From NCBI GenBank assembly GCA_905221605.1, contig CAJNDS010002633.1, positions 10,001-74,000 of the forward strand: 64,000 nucleotides of DNA, read 5' to 3'. Below, piece after piece: positions 1-9,200 of the stretch; positions within the stretch are counted from its first letter, which is position 1, and every line of letters begins with the position of its first letter. The position numbers and the translations under genes were made by a program. The notes beneath the pieces are model-generated. The model did no database searches and was not told the DNA's origin. It was given only the letters and a program-made list of their open reading frames with translations. This DNA comes from Symbiodinium natans. Its lineage: Eukaryota > Sar > Dinophyceae > Suessiales > Symbiodiniaceae.

Positions 1-20
1 TTACAAGGGCTTATGTTATA

Positions 21-120
21 GGGTTTAGGGTTTAGGGTTTAGGGTTTAGGGTTTAGGGTTTAGGGTTTAGGGTTTAGGGTCTAGGGTTTAGGGTTTAGGG
101 TTTAGGGTTTAGGGTTTAGG
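21..120 (+). repeat. (TTTAGGG)n array
   Basis: About 14 near-perfect heptamers. Throughout this list, strand + means TTTAGGG on the given strand and strand - means CCCTAAA on the given strand. This is not a chromosome end: similar arrays in both orientations fill the next 60 kb. Confidence 0.95.
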
Positions 121-261
121 CTTGCGTTGTTTTGCGTTGTTGTTCCACACTCCGGACCTCATCTGAGTCATCTGAGTATTCAAAGCATCTCTGGAACTCA
201 TCCCACAAAGCCCTGGAACCCAAATTGCATGTGCATTCATAGCATCTTCCCCTAAGCCAGA

Positions 262-512
262 AACCCTAAACCCTAAACCCTAAACCCAAAAAGCCCCAAA
301 ACCCAAATTCGACATCCCCAATGCCCCCCAAAGGTCAACTGCGGCCGGCGTTTGTGGAAGGCTCGCATCCCTTTTCCTCCAGAGCGGCTAAGCCCTAAAC
401 CCTAAACCCTAAACCCTAAACCCTAAACCCTAAACCCTAAACCCTAAACCCTAAACCCTGAACCCTGAACCCTGAACCCTGAACCCTAAACCCTAAACCC
501 TAAACCCTAACC
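262..512 (-). repeat. CCCTAAA / CCCTGAA arrays around a short unique stretch
   Basis: Short runs lie at 262-286 and long ones at 393-512, with a CCCTGAA variant block at 457-485. The unique part between them (334-392) is listed separately. Confidence 0.9.
334..392 (+). CDS. Exon-like segment
   Basis: CCAAAG precedes it and CCCTAAA repeats follow. Phase 0 reads VNCGRRLWKARIPFPPERLS. It has no TTTAGGG donor side, so this is one of the weaker calls. Confidence 0.2.
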
Positions 513-537
513 ATGTAGGAAGCCGTAGGGGGATCCT

Positions 538-1113
538 TCAGATGCCTATACAAAGCTTCGGGCTTACCTTAAACACCCGAGAGCCTACTTGCAGTTGTAT
601 CTTTTCATGATCCTCTAGAATTCCATATGCGCAACCTACACAGAAAGGTAGGTTGCAGGTTCTGAAGGGTTGCAGGATATAGGATTCAAGCCGGTCTTGG
701 GGAGGGGGGCGCGGGGCATCTTCTCCCGGAGTTTCCAATAATGGGGCACGCTCCATATACCTCCAAACACCAGAAATCTTAGCTTCATTGTTCTGGGGGC
801 CGCGGATTGTGATTGCTGATTGACAGAAGGGGTGGTCGACAATCATTTGAATTTTCTTGGTGCTTCTTGGGTCGTGGCCAAGGTGAAGGTGGTGGGGATC
901 TAGAGGTTTCAACGAAAGATTTCCCTTCCTTCATCTCTTCTGCCCAATGATAAACCCATGGGCCCCCACTGGCGTAGCGCATCCGAAAGTGGGGCGCCGG
1001 CCCACTCGCGAAGGCTGCATGTTGCATGATGCTTTAAAGGCATGGAGAGAGCCAGATTCCCTCATAGCGGACTCCGATGTGCGCTGGCACACAGTTGACC
1101 TCGTCGACTGCGC
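538..1113. other. Unique stretch without a recognised gene
   Basis: A 124-codon minus-strand frame (538-912) and other short frames exist, but none shows a domain or a convincing start. Around 610-655 there is a small inverted repeat (GCAACCTACA...AGGTTGC). Confidence 0.4.
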
Positions 1114-1116
1114 AGA

Positions 1117-1178
1117 GTCCAAACCCCAAACCCCAAACCCCAAACCCTAAACCCTAAGCCCTAAACCCTAAACCCTAT
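1117..1178 (-). repeat. CCCCAAA to CCCTAAA array
   Basis: The array changes from CCCCAAA to CCCTAAA units and is followed by CCTATCCTTAAG, which leads directly into an exon-like segment. Confidence 0.9.
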
Positions 1179-1185
1179 CCTTAAG

Positions 1186-1317
1186 GGCCATCATGACTCG
1201 GCTCATCGTGCAAGTCGCGGATGGCGGGCTGCCACACCGCCTTGGGCGCAAGCCATGCAACCGGTCGAGGTGTCGAAGTCTGGCGCATCCCTCCAGCTGC
1301 TTTCCTACTACTTCAAG
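1186..1317 (+). CDS. Exon-like segment, 44 codons, phase 0 at both ends
   Basis: The upstream array ends in CCTTAAG. The donor is CTTCAAG then GTTCATGG. The whole segment is open in phase 0 and ends in QLLSYYFK. It joins in phase to the segment at 2,191 (NIHDLLARFSRP). The following intron opens with an inverted-repeat element (1,310-1,560) whose end supplies the GT. Confidence 0.4.
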
Positions 1318-1431
1318 GTTCATGGGACTTACTAACCAATTATAACTGGACTTATAACCCTACTTATAATTGGGATAACCCCCATAAGGCCCTTTAGGAG
1401 AATTATAAGTAGGGTTATATATATATATATA

Positions 1432-1510
<79 letters not shown>

Positions 1511-1560
1511 TATTATAAGTACAGTTATTATTGGTTAGTAAGTACCATGAACCTCCAAGT
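1310..1560. mobile_element. Inverted-repeat element F with internal (ATT)n
   Basis: Terminal repeats of about 31 bp differ at about 3 positions: left ACTTCAAGGTTCATGG..., right ...CCATGAACCTCCAAGT. The common core TTACTAACCAAT faces ATTGGTTAGTAA. A second inner inverted pair (CCCTACTTATAATT / AATTATAAGTAGGG) and a TA/ATT microsatellite (1,416-1,514) lie inside. GT at 1,318 and AG at 1,559 fall in the terminal repeats, so the element could be spliced out. A matching end lies at 22,786-22,803. Confidence 0.65.
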
Positions 1561-1561
1561 A

Positions 1562-1679
1562 CTAGGATGCCAAGTAGTGCCCTTATTCCCTTCTTGGGGG
1601 GGGCTCTAGGTTCCCCGATAAACCCCTTTAAGCAAAAAAGGGCACCTTTTTTAATCCTATAGGTTACTTGGAAACCTAG
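1562..1679. mobile_element. Inverted-repeat element of family C
   Basis: The left end is CTAGGATGCCAAGTAGTGCC; the right end reads back as CTAGGTTTCCAAGTAACC. The interior has GTGCCCTTATTCCC...AAAAAAGGGCACC. Relatives are at 16,808, 41,157, 51,306 and 58,288, with one end at 2,547. Confidence 0.6.
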
Positions 1680-2030
1680 ACTACTTTTTTTCTGAAGAAA
1701 CCTCCCAAAAAATCCAAAAGTGCAATGCCCCTCTTGCCTTTGTAAGGAAGTTGTTTTTGGCGGGGGCAGGGGAGGGGGGGGGGGGGAGGGGGGTGGGATT
1801 CTTAAGCAAGTAGTAGTTTCAGGATTAGGGTCTCTCCTTATCTGAATGAGAGATGTCGTCGCACAAGCACGCCGACTTTCCTCCGGCAGGGGGACGCCAC
1901 CTAAAACGACTCCTTGATACCGGGTGCGGAAATACTTCCTCATGCAGAGTGATCATTAGATCGGAAAATCCTGAAGCCCAAGTACCCTAAATCCAGAACT
2001 GAAGCCCTAAACCCTGAGCCCTAAAAGAGG
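1680..2030. other. Unique stretch with a G-rich run
   Basis: A G-run (1,760-1,796) and a 147-codon minus frame are present, but the frame is C/P-rich shadow of that run. Nothing else was recognised. Confidence 0.4.
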
Positions 2031-2054
2031 TCCCAAAACCCCCGCAAACCCTGA

Positions 2055-2187
2055 GCCCGAAACCCCAAACCCCAAACCCCAAACCCCAAACCCCAAACCC
2101 TAAACCCTGAACCCTGAACCCTGAACCCTAAACCCTAAACCCTAAACCCTAAACCCTAAACCCTAAACCCTAACCCTAAACCCCGCT
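2055..2187 (-). repeat. CCCCAAA / CCCTAAA array
   Basis: CCCCAAA, CCCTGAA and CCCTAAA sub-blocks succeed one another. It faces the TTTAGGG array at 2,267-2,418 across a 76-base exon-like segment. Confidence 0.92.
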
Positions 2188-2190
2188 CAG

Positions 2191-2266
2191 AACATCCACG
2201 ACTTGCTCGCCCGCTTTAGCCGACCGGCAGCATCGCTGGAAGACATGGTCCACGAGCTGGAGACGG
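2191..2266 (+). CDS. Exon-like segment between facing arrays
   Basis: CCCCGCTCAG precedes it and GAGACGG then GTTTAGGG follows. Phase 0 reads NIHDLLARFSRPAASLEDMV and ends HELET plus one base. This is the clearest example of the CCCTAAA-exon-TTTAGGG layout. Its end phase (1) does not match the next candidate at 3,130, so an exon may be missing between them. Confidence 0.4.
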
Positions 2267-2418
2267 GTTTAGGGTTAGGGTTTAGGGTTTAGGGTTTAGG
2301 GTTTAGGGTTTAGGGTTTAGGGTTTAGGGTTTAGGGTTTAGGGTTTAGGGTTTAGGGTTTATAAGGGTTTGGGGTTGAGGGTTGAGGGTTTAGGGTTTAG
2401 GGCTAGGGTTTAGGGTTT
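2267..2418 (+). repeat. (TTTAGGG)n array
   Basis: About 15 near-perfect heptamers, then degenerate units. Confidence 0.93.
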
Positions 2419-2841
2419 GGGGTTTTCGGTTGAGGTTTCGTTTAGGGTTACACTTGGGGGGCTTTGGCCAGCTTGGTGCATGTCAGGGAAGTGTTGGGGT
2501 TTTCGGGATGAACATGCCAAGTTTTCGGTCAAAAGAGCTTCCAGCCAGGTTGCCCAGTGGTACCCTTGTTCCTGCTGTCCCTTTCCTGATTTTGACACTG
2601 AGAGGTCATCCCAACAGCGCGCGGCGGCGCGCATGCGCGCTCCCCGACCCCCCTGCCCGCAAGCATGCCAAGTCGCGAGCAGCGTTCTTCGCCTTGTCCG
2701 CCCTGCATATAACACGTGCGCACCCGAGAGCGTCAAAAGTGGGGGGGTTTACGAAAATGAGGGACCGCTCGACGCAACGCACTCACGATGCAAGGGGTTC
2801 AGGGGTCAGGGCTTTCTAGGGTTTAGGTTTTTGCAGGGTTG
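2419..2841. other. Stretch with overlapping short frames and one family C end
   Basis: TGCCCAGTGGTACCCTTGTT (2,549-2,568) matches the left end of family C, but no right end is seen. Three frames of 108-141 codons overlap on both strands and none is recognised. Confidence 0.35.
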
Positions 2842-3117
2842 ACAGTTTAGGGTTTAGGGTTTAGGGTTTAGGGTTTAGGGTTTAGGGTGGTTGACAGTTT
2901 AGGGTTTAGAGTTCAGGGTTCATGGCTTAGGGGTTTTGAGGGCTCAGGGTTTAGTAGAAGAAGGAGCCCAATAGTCGCGGGGAAGTTAGAAGGACCACTG
3001 CCCACGTGCAATGCTGAGAGCTCTGAAGCCTACAGGGTTTAGGGTTTAGGGTTTAGGGCTTAGGGTTTAGGGTTTAGGGTTTAGGGTTTAGGGTTTAGGG
3101 TTTAGGGTTTAACGTTT
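2842..3117 (+). repeat. TTTAGGG arrays with short interruptions
   Basis: Arrays at 2,845-2,905 and 3,034-3,117 are separated by a degenerate stretch. Confidence 0.88.
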
Positions 3118-3129
3118 AGGGGTTTGCAG

Positions 3130-3246
3130 GGTATTGTTGGAGAGCTACGTAGAGTCTCTACGCAGGAGCTGCTCAGCAACGTGCACCAAAACTTGAGCAA
3201 CTTCCAGAATGATCGGCAGCAGCTGCCTCTCGACTTGTCGGAGAAT
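3130..3246 (+). CDS. Exon-like segment, 39 codons
   Basis: TTTGCAG precedes it and GAGAAT then GTGTTCAG follows. Phase 0 is open over the whole length and reads GIVGELRRVSTQELLSNVHQ and so on, glutamine-rich and helical in character. It is followed by CCCTGAA. Confidence 0.38.
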
Positions 3247-3283
3247 GTGTTCAGCCCTGAACCCTGAATCCGCGAATCCGCGA

Positions 3284-3446
3284 AGCGAGAAAGAAAGAGA
3301 GAAACGGAGAGAGAGAGAGAGAGAGAGAGCGCGAGGGGGAGAGGGGGAGAGAGGGAGGGGGCGAGGTGCCCTAAACCCTAAAACTTAAAACCTAGAAGAG
3401 AGGGAGAGAAGGCGGGAGGGGGGAGAGGGGGCGAGGGGGAGAGGTC
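3284..3446 (+). repeat. Purine-rich GA/GGA microsatellite
   Basis: (GA)n at 3,309-3,329 within a longer purine run, and a second GGGAGA-rich run at 3,395-3,446. Confidence 0.85.
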
Positions 3447-3753
3447 ACCCCCCCTAAACAAAAAGAAGTGGATGAACATATTAATATTTAAAGCGACCTC
3501 AGTCCCAAGTTGTTGATGTCGGGCTTCGGGTTTCGGGTTTAGGGCCGTTCGAAAGCAGCTCCTTCTTTTTGTTTGCCTTATTTTCCCAGGGCACCGCTGC
3601 TGACGAGCCTGGCACAAGTCACCCGGACGACTGCGCCCTGGTCCCTTTTACACCTCTTCGGGCTTACGTAGTATAGGGTTCCGGTTTTGGGGTTCCGATG
3701 AGATCCCTAAACCCTACAAGCCCCATGAGCACCATCAACCCTATAAACCATGT

Positions 3754-3898
3754 AGATGATATCCCTAAACCCTACAACCCTACAACCCTACAACCCTACA
3801 ACCCTACAACCCTACAACCCTACAACCCTACAACCCTAGACCCTACAAACCCTACAACCCTACAACCCTACAACCCTAGACCCTACAAACCCTATAAA
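3754..3898 (-). repeat. CCCTACA-variant array
   Basis: About 17 units, mostly CCCTACA, a variant that dominates only here. Confidence 0.9.
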
Positions 3899-3981
3899 AC
3901 ATAAACCCGAAGCCACAGATCAACCCCAAGGCGCCCAATCCAGTCTAAAGGCCCGTTTTTAGGCTGGTTTAGGGTTTAGGG

Positions 3982-4268
3982 TACGGGGGCAACCGAAAGG
4001 GAACAGGAAAAGAAACCAACCCTCAACAGTCGCCTATATGGATTTCCCAGATCGAACCAGAAACAAGAACACCCACCCCTACGGGGACAGGATAAGGGAG
4101 AAGGGACGGGACTACTCCAACCCGTTAAACCCAACCCCAGGCGTACGTACTTTTTCAACAAAAGCTGACGGCTCTTGGCCATCTTGAGCCAAACAAGATT
4201 TCCGGGTTCATTGACCCTTCCAACCCCCAACACTAACTCCTTTCTACAATACCAGTTGCAGCTCCGCA
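3982..4268 (-). repeat. 3' long terminal repeat (element orientation)
   Basis: 287 bp, identical to the upstream copy. It is directly preceded in element orientation by a G-rich polypurine tract and followed by TAGGG of the host array. It should supply the polyadenylation region of the element transcript. Confidence 0.92.
4183..4193 (-). other. Spliced-leader-like 11-mer in the 3' LTR
   Basis: The minus strand reads TTTGGCTCAAG, then ATGGCC. The known dinoflagellate spliced leader ends in TTTTGGCTCAAG. The same site recurs at 12,736-12,746 in the other LTR. It could be a relic of a trans-spliced transcript copied into an ancestor, or chance. Confidence 0.4.
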
Positions 4269-4280
4269 CTCCCCCTGTCC
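4269..4280 (-). promoter_or_regulatory. Polypurine tract next to the 3' LTR
   Basis: On the coding strand GGACAGGGGGAG directly precedes the TG that starts the 3' LTR. This is the position and composition expected for the plus-strand priming tract of an LTR retroelement. Confidence 0.75.
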
Positions 4281-4639
4281 TAGGATTTCCTAGGACACAT
4301 TGGAGGTGCAGATCTTTTGGCCAAAAACTGCCATTAAGGCAGCAGCCAGCTGCTTGAAATGCACAATATGGTTTTACGTCATCCAGGACGAAATTATAGC
4401 ACATTGGCTAAACCCACTAACCACAGAGAATCTTTTTCCACCATGATCCTCTTATCATTGAAGACTCTTCGGCCTTCTTCACCACAAACCGTGGTCTTCG
4501 CTACGCGAAAAACTACTGACTTCTACTATCAGGGATTTCCATACCCTTAATAGTAACCACCACATTGTCAGCACATTGGCTGTTCCAGCGCACCTGTCTC
4601 CAGAAAGAGAAAAACCATCCCTTCATCCATACCATCCAA
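4281..4639 (-). other. Retroelement 3' untranslated interior
   Basis: This lies between the last in-frame stop and the polypurine tract. No frame continues the protein. A short inverted repeat, TCCTAGGA...TCCTAGGA, lies at about 4,279-4,297. Nothing else was recognised. Confidence 0.5.
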
Positions 4640-4858
4640 TCACTTCTTTTTCCGATTGTTGGCAATTTTGAGGTGAAGTTGCAGCAGAATATACTCCAGG
4701 TCCGAAACTGTAAGAACAGGATCCTGCACGCACCTTTGAATTGAGGATACCAATCCTTCTCTCTTTGCGTCCTCAATCGCTTGGCAAGATTGACCCAGCT
4801 CCGCATTCACAGTGGTAGACGCTGGTGCATCCGCATCAGATGGACGATCCTTTTTCCT
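4640..4858 (-). CDS. Retroelement protein, C-terminal tail after the last frame change
   Basis: About 73 codons read KDRPSDADAPASTTVNAELG, then SCQAIEDAKREGLVSSIQRC, then a leucine-rich helix and NRKKK, ending with TGA at 4,640. The composition continues the preceding segment far better than the other two frames do. This is probably the true C-terminus, leaving about 370 bases of untranslated interior before the polypurine tract. Confidence 0.6.
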   Translation of the reverse strand, partial: RKKDRPSDADAPASTTVNAELGQSCQAIEDAKREGLVSSIQRCVQDPVLTVSDLEYILLQLHLKIANNRKKK

Positions 4859-5432
4859 CAGGACCTTGCACCATTACCACCTCTTCCTTTTTGGGACTCT
4901 GACTTTTCTCCTTCTTCTTCGTCTTTCCACCGACATTTGACTTTGTGCGCATTTTCGAGGCTTTTTCCACTGCAGAGACCACCGCATTGGATGATGATCC
5001 ACCCTTCTCAATGATCGCCGGCATCTTCTTCGGCTTTGGAACCATGAGAGTGTAAGGATCTTCGATAGCTGCAGCTTTCCTCTTCTTTTTTACCTTTTTC
5101 ATCTCCTCCTCAACGGCAACCTCCGTCTCCGAAGTTTCAACCGCTTCTTTTTCTGCAGGAATATCCTTGCTGGACTCCCTTTCTAGGGACCTTTTTTTGC
5201 CTCTTTTGGAATCTTTCTCTTCTCCCAAATTGGCTCGCTCGTACCATATCCTCAGGTCATTGACCCATTCTTCCACCTCCGCGAGCGAAACATCATACGA
5301 CTTCACTACTTCGTGAAGTTCCAGCACGGACAACATACCATTGGTCCACGAAACCCATTCTTGATCCATTTGGTCAGTATCTCCAGTGAACTTCAGGAGT
5401 TTGAACAATGGGTCCGCCTCTGCTCGAGCCAA
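4836..5432 (-). CDS. Retroelement protein, lysine/glutamate-rich segment with nuclear-signal-like clusters
   Basis: The reading extends upstream of the first ATG (GTVDGGDILSKGQPDLARAE), joining the previous segment by a -1 change near 5,485. A helical stretch (EWVSWTNGMLSVLELHEVV, then SLAEVEEWVNDLRIWYERA) is followed by many basic clusters (KRGKKR, KKVKKKRK, KTKKKEK) that look like nuclear localisation or RNA-binding tails. It ends at TGA 4,836, but a +1 change at the A5 run near 4,855 opens the last segment. Confidence 0.65.
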   Translation of the reverse strand: MARAEADPLFKLLKFTGDTDQMDQEWVSWTNGMLSVLELHEVVKSYDVSLAEVEEWVNDLRIWYERANLGEEKDSKRGKKRSLERESSKDIPAEKEAVETSETEVAVEEEMKKVKKKRKAAAIEDPYTLMVPKPKKMPAIIEKGGSSSNAVVSAVEKASKMRTKSNVGGKTKKKEKSQSPKKEEVVMVQGPEEKGSSI

Positions 5433-5683
5433 ATCTGGCTGGCCCTTGGACAGAATATCGCCTCCATCAACAGTTCCGTCATTTTGGTATCATCGTCATA
5501 AACCATAAAATCCTCCTCACCATCATCGAACTGTTCAGGAGAGATCTCCTTTTCTCCACCATTTGCACCAGAACTTCTCCTTGGACCATCCCTTGGGGGC
5601 GCACCTTGGCCTCTGTTCATCCAGCGGAACACCATGCTCGAAGACACACCTGTCACCATAACGACACTTCCCAGACCGAGCAA
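5393..5683 (-). CDS. Retroelement protein, short acidic segment
   Basis: The credible part starts near 5,600 (RRSSGANGGEKEISPEQFDD) and runs to about 5,490 (MVYDDD). Codons before and after that look off-frame. It bridges the CCCH region and the C-terminal lysine-rich segment. No domain is recognised. Confidence 0.55.
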   Translation of the reverse strand: MLGLGSVVMVTGVSSSMVFRWMNRGQGAPPRDGPRRSSGANGGEKEISPEQFDDGEEDFMVYDDDTKMTELLMEAIFCPRASQIWLEQRRTHCSNS

Positions 5684-6260
5684 ACTGGATGCACCTCACA
5701 CCAGTTGCATCATGCGAGAACGCACAATCCTTTCCAGCGAAACATTCTCTTCCTGCCACATAGTATTTGCACCAATACGAATGTAGCACCACATCATCTT
5801 CTGAATGGATGAATTTGCAGTCTTCACCAAATTTGCAGCGATCTTTCCCCTTGCTGAACCAATAGCAGAAGCCTTTCTTCCTCTTCTCCAAGCGCTCTGC
5901 CTCGTACCGGTCCATAGGGCGATTCTGCTCTACATGAACATTGCCATGTACCTGGGAACTGCTCCCTTCACCCAAAGTGCTATCAGTATTTGATGCTTGG
6001 AGTACAGCTGGAAAACCTGGCCTTGGTCCTACCACCTTCATGATTGGTTTTCCGCCAGCTCCTGAGCCATGCTGAGACGATCCAAAAACATTGAACATCT
6101 TCGTGAAGGCCTTTCTAGTGCCAATCTTCTGCACCCTTTTGATTGGACGTTTCATTGCTCCAACCTTGCATCCAGATGCGTTCAAACGACACAACCTCCT
6201 ATACCCAGCTCTATATCCCTTAATTCCAAAGAGCCATAAGAATTTTAGAGGCAGTAACAT
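5535..6260 (-). CDS. Retroelement protein, continuation with three more CCCH fingers
   Basis: This 241-codon frame overlaps the end of the previous segment. Three more CCCH fingers lie in its second half (C-X9-C-X5-C-X3-H, then two C-X8-C-X5-C-X3-H), giving six in the whole protein. The overlap contains a third frame reading SLELRDIELGIGGCVV that looks more natural than either long frame, so two single-base changes may lie between 6,180 and 6,250. The last 20 codons (W-rich) look off-frame. The natural reading moves to the next segment around the CCCCC run at 5,597. Confidence 0.7.
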   Translation of the reverse strand: MLLPLKFLWLFGIKGYRAGYRRLCRLNASGCKVGAMKRPIKRVQKIGTRKAFTKMFNVFGSSQHGSGAGGKPIMKVVGPRPGFPAVLQASNTDSTLGEGSSSQVHGNVHVEQNRPMDRYEAERLEKRKKGFCYWFSKGKDRCKFGEDCKFIHSEDDVVLHSYWCKYYVAGRECFAGKDCAFSHDATGVRCIQFARSGKCRYGDRCVFEHGVPLDEQRPRCAPKGWSKEKFWCKWWRKGDLS

Positions 6261-9200
6261 TCTCCACCTCTACCTTTTCCAACGGTCCCTCACTTCCCGG
6301 AACAAACCCATCCAACCCATCCATATCTGAAGACCTTTCCATCTTTTTTGACACCACTTCGTCGAGGTAGTCTTCCGAGATCCAGGGTAAGTTCCTCTTA
6401 GAGGAAGGATTGTCACCATTGTTTGGTCCTTCACCAGGATACCCTTTTGTGCTGTCAAAGATCTTACCAGTAGTGCGGTCCTGCGTAGAGAAATTGGAAG
6501 CAACGCGGGAGTACACTGACCACAAGAAAATCCTTGTGTCCGCCAGTCTTGATGACCCACTGGATGTCTCCTCTTCCGGAGAAACTTCTGGCGCTTTGCC
6601 ATCCCTTCCAGTGTCACCAATTGTCTCACCTCCAGCATCTTCAATGGGGATAAGGGATTCATTGTTCCCTTGATCAAGTACCGCAACCTCCGGTCCAAGA
6701 ACTTCCAGCACCGCTGTCGAAGGATCCACTTCTTCATCAGCATCGTCGTCCATCCTTCTCCAGAGAACCTCCAATTGATCAGCGCAAGTCGCCGCCTGAA
6801 GGAACTCCATCAACTGGGCCCTCCCGCGCTGCCAGAGAAATTCCGAAACCATCACTGACCCTTGGGCTCCGAGGGTAAGGAACGGATGAACCAATTTGGC
6901 TACCCTCGCCATAAGTTCAATGTGAACTTCCATGCCTGGACTGCGACTCCAATCATAGGCAATTGCCTCCATAGCAGTTCCAAACTTATCAGTATTTTTG
7001 AATTCCCCTTCCAGACCAGGAGATAACAATGCACCCATCACCGAAAGAGGATAATTTCCCACCGCCGGCAAGCACGGATTGTCATGGAACGAATGATGCA
7101 AATCACAATAGTATCCTTGATCTCTCCTTTGAAAAAGGAGTGCTCCAGTCCCTAGCTGGGCATTCATTTCATCCACTTGAACCATTTCAGCACATATCCT
7201 CTGTGCCATAGACGCCATTGCTGGCCAGACGGTACGATCGGTCAGACCGCGACGCATAACCCAATCAGTTGTTGGCGACTGAATCAGCGTTCCTGGATCA
7301 TACACCATAACCACCATCGCACCATCACCCATTGACTGATCAGCATCGTCCTCCAGTGCCAGGTTCTCATCCTGTTCGCTTGCACCCTCGGATGACATGC
7401 TAATAACCAAATTTCGATCCATCTTATTGGACCCCTTCTGGCAGTCTCTTTGCCCCACAGGCAACTTGCCAACAGCAACCTTCCAATAAATCCGAGTCAG
7501 AAGACCTTTAACCAGCAATTGCTGAAGGTCATTCTTCACCGGACAAACATCCAATATCTTCGCACCATCACCACGGAGTTCATTGCTCCCACCTTCTCCT
7601 TCTTTTTGGTCAGTCTCCTCGCCAGAAATTTGCACTGCTCCTTCCAGCGCCGTCTCCTGTCCAGCCACTTCTTGCCCAGGAAGAACTTGAGCGCTTTCAG
7701 ATACATTCACCTGTCCAGCAACACCTTGCCCAGGTAAAACCTCATCCGTGGAGCCCACCGCCAGCGAACCAACCATAACTGAGCCATCCCTTGCTCTTTT
7801 TTGAGACTGTTCAGTTCGACGAGAAGGTTGTGGTAGCGAAAAAACTTGTGAAGTCACTTCTTGGCGGGTCTCCCCCCGCGACGCTTTGTCGCGCCCTTCG
7901 CCAAGGTGAACCGATTTTTTCTGCCCGTCATTGGGGCCTGAAGAACCACCCAGCGGAACATTGCCACGAATCGCAGTTCTCTGTGAATCCCTTTCTTGCA
8001 AAAAGATTTCCCTCATGCGTTGCGCGGCATTGGTCTCCTCCTCGCTTGAATCGCTTGAGGAAGCGGCATAAGAGACCAAAGCCTCCGCCTGTTCATCATC
8101 ATCCACCACATCTGCCCACGCTCTGCTGAACCGATACGACAACCCACCACGAGGCTTCAGTTCCAGTGGCTTTGGCTTTTCCACCACTTCCGCCGGTTGC
8201 ACTCGTCGTTGTGAACGAGAGCGTGGCACCTGTCGCACCTGTTCTTTATCCAGCAAGGGCCTTCCCCTTCTCACAGGGTTTGATCTTGACCGATATTTTT
8301 TTGTTGGCGGGTTCACCGGTGGCATTCCAACTCCCACCAACTGCAGCTTCTGTACGCACAGCGGAGACCTCTGCGCAAGCGTCCAAGCATCACGGTACCT
8401 GACCTTATCAAAAAGCTCCCGATAGGAGCCTTTCGGCATGGTTTTTGCACCGGAGCCTTCAGCTTCACGCACCTGAGTGAGGGTTCGCACCGCCTCTCTT
8501 CCAGTTCCTTTGCTCCCAGAAGATTGTTGTACCCGTACAGATGCATCGGAAGGAACTGCTTTTTCCGGTCCCTCCGGACGATATCGGACACCACCCACCA
8601 ATTGCAGAATTTTGCATGCGGTCACTTTGTTGATCCCTTTGTCAACCAAATCTTCCACAAAGATGAACTCTTGCAAGTCCGACACGTTGGTCACACCAAG
8701 TGTAATCATCACCTCACTTACATGAGGGGTATACGCCCAAAGGTGTTCGTTGCGAGCCATCCAATTTTCAATTGGCTCCTCTGGATTTTGAAGCCGAGTA
8801 CCAGTGGATTCAGCCACCGAATTCTTTTGTTCATCAGCTTCTGCTTCATCCAGAATACCCTTTTCACCTTCTTTTTGCGACACATTGGTCATTTGCAGCG
8901 CTTTTGGTGCCGAGGAGGACGAAGATTCTGCTCCCCCACTTACCGGTGGTTGAAAGGCGTTCCTGTCGGGAATCTCCAATCCTCTTCCCCTTTGAAATGA
9001 CACATGGTTCGCCACATTCACCAGATGCTTCAATTGGGCCAGCCGGTCTTCAGACATTTCTTCGTGAGAGTACTTGCAGCCAAATCGCACGCGACATCTC
9101 CCTTTGAGGTAGTAGTCGAAGCAGCAATGATGGAACCCCGCGTCCCTTAGTGCCTTCCTGGAAGCATTGTCCCAAGATTTGCCGGGCTCCCAAGTCCCTT

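Noticed and set aside
21-120. A chromosome end at the left edge of the window
   Set aside because: The array is only 14 units, preceded by unique bases, and arrays of both orientations continue for 60 kb. These are interstitial.
538-912. 124-codon minus-strand gene
   Set aside because: No domain, no upstream signal and a competing overlapping frame. Left as unassigned unique sequence.
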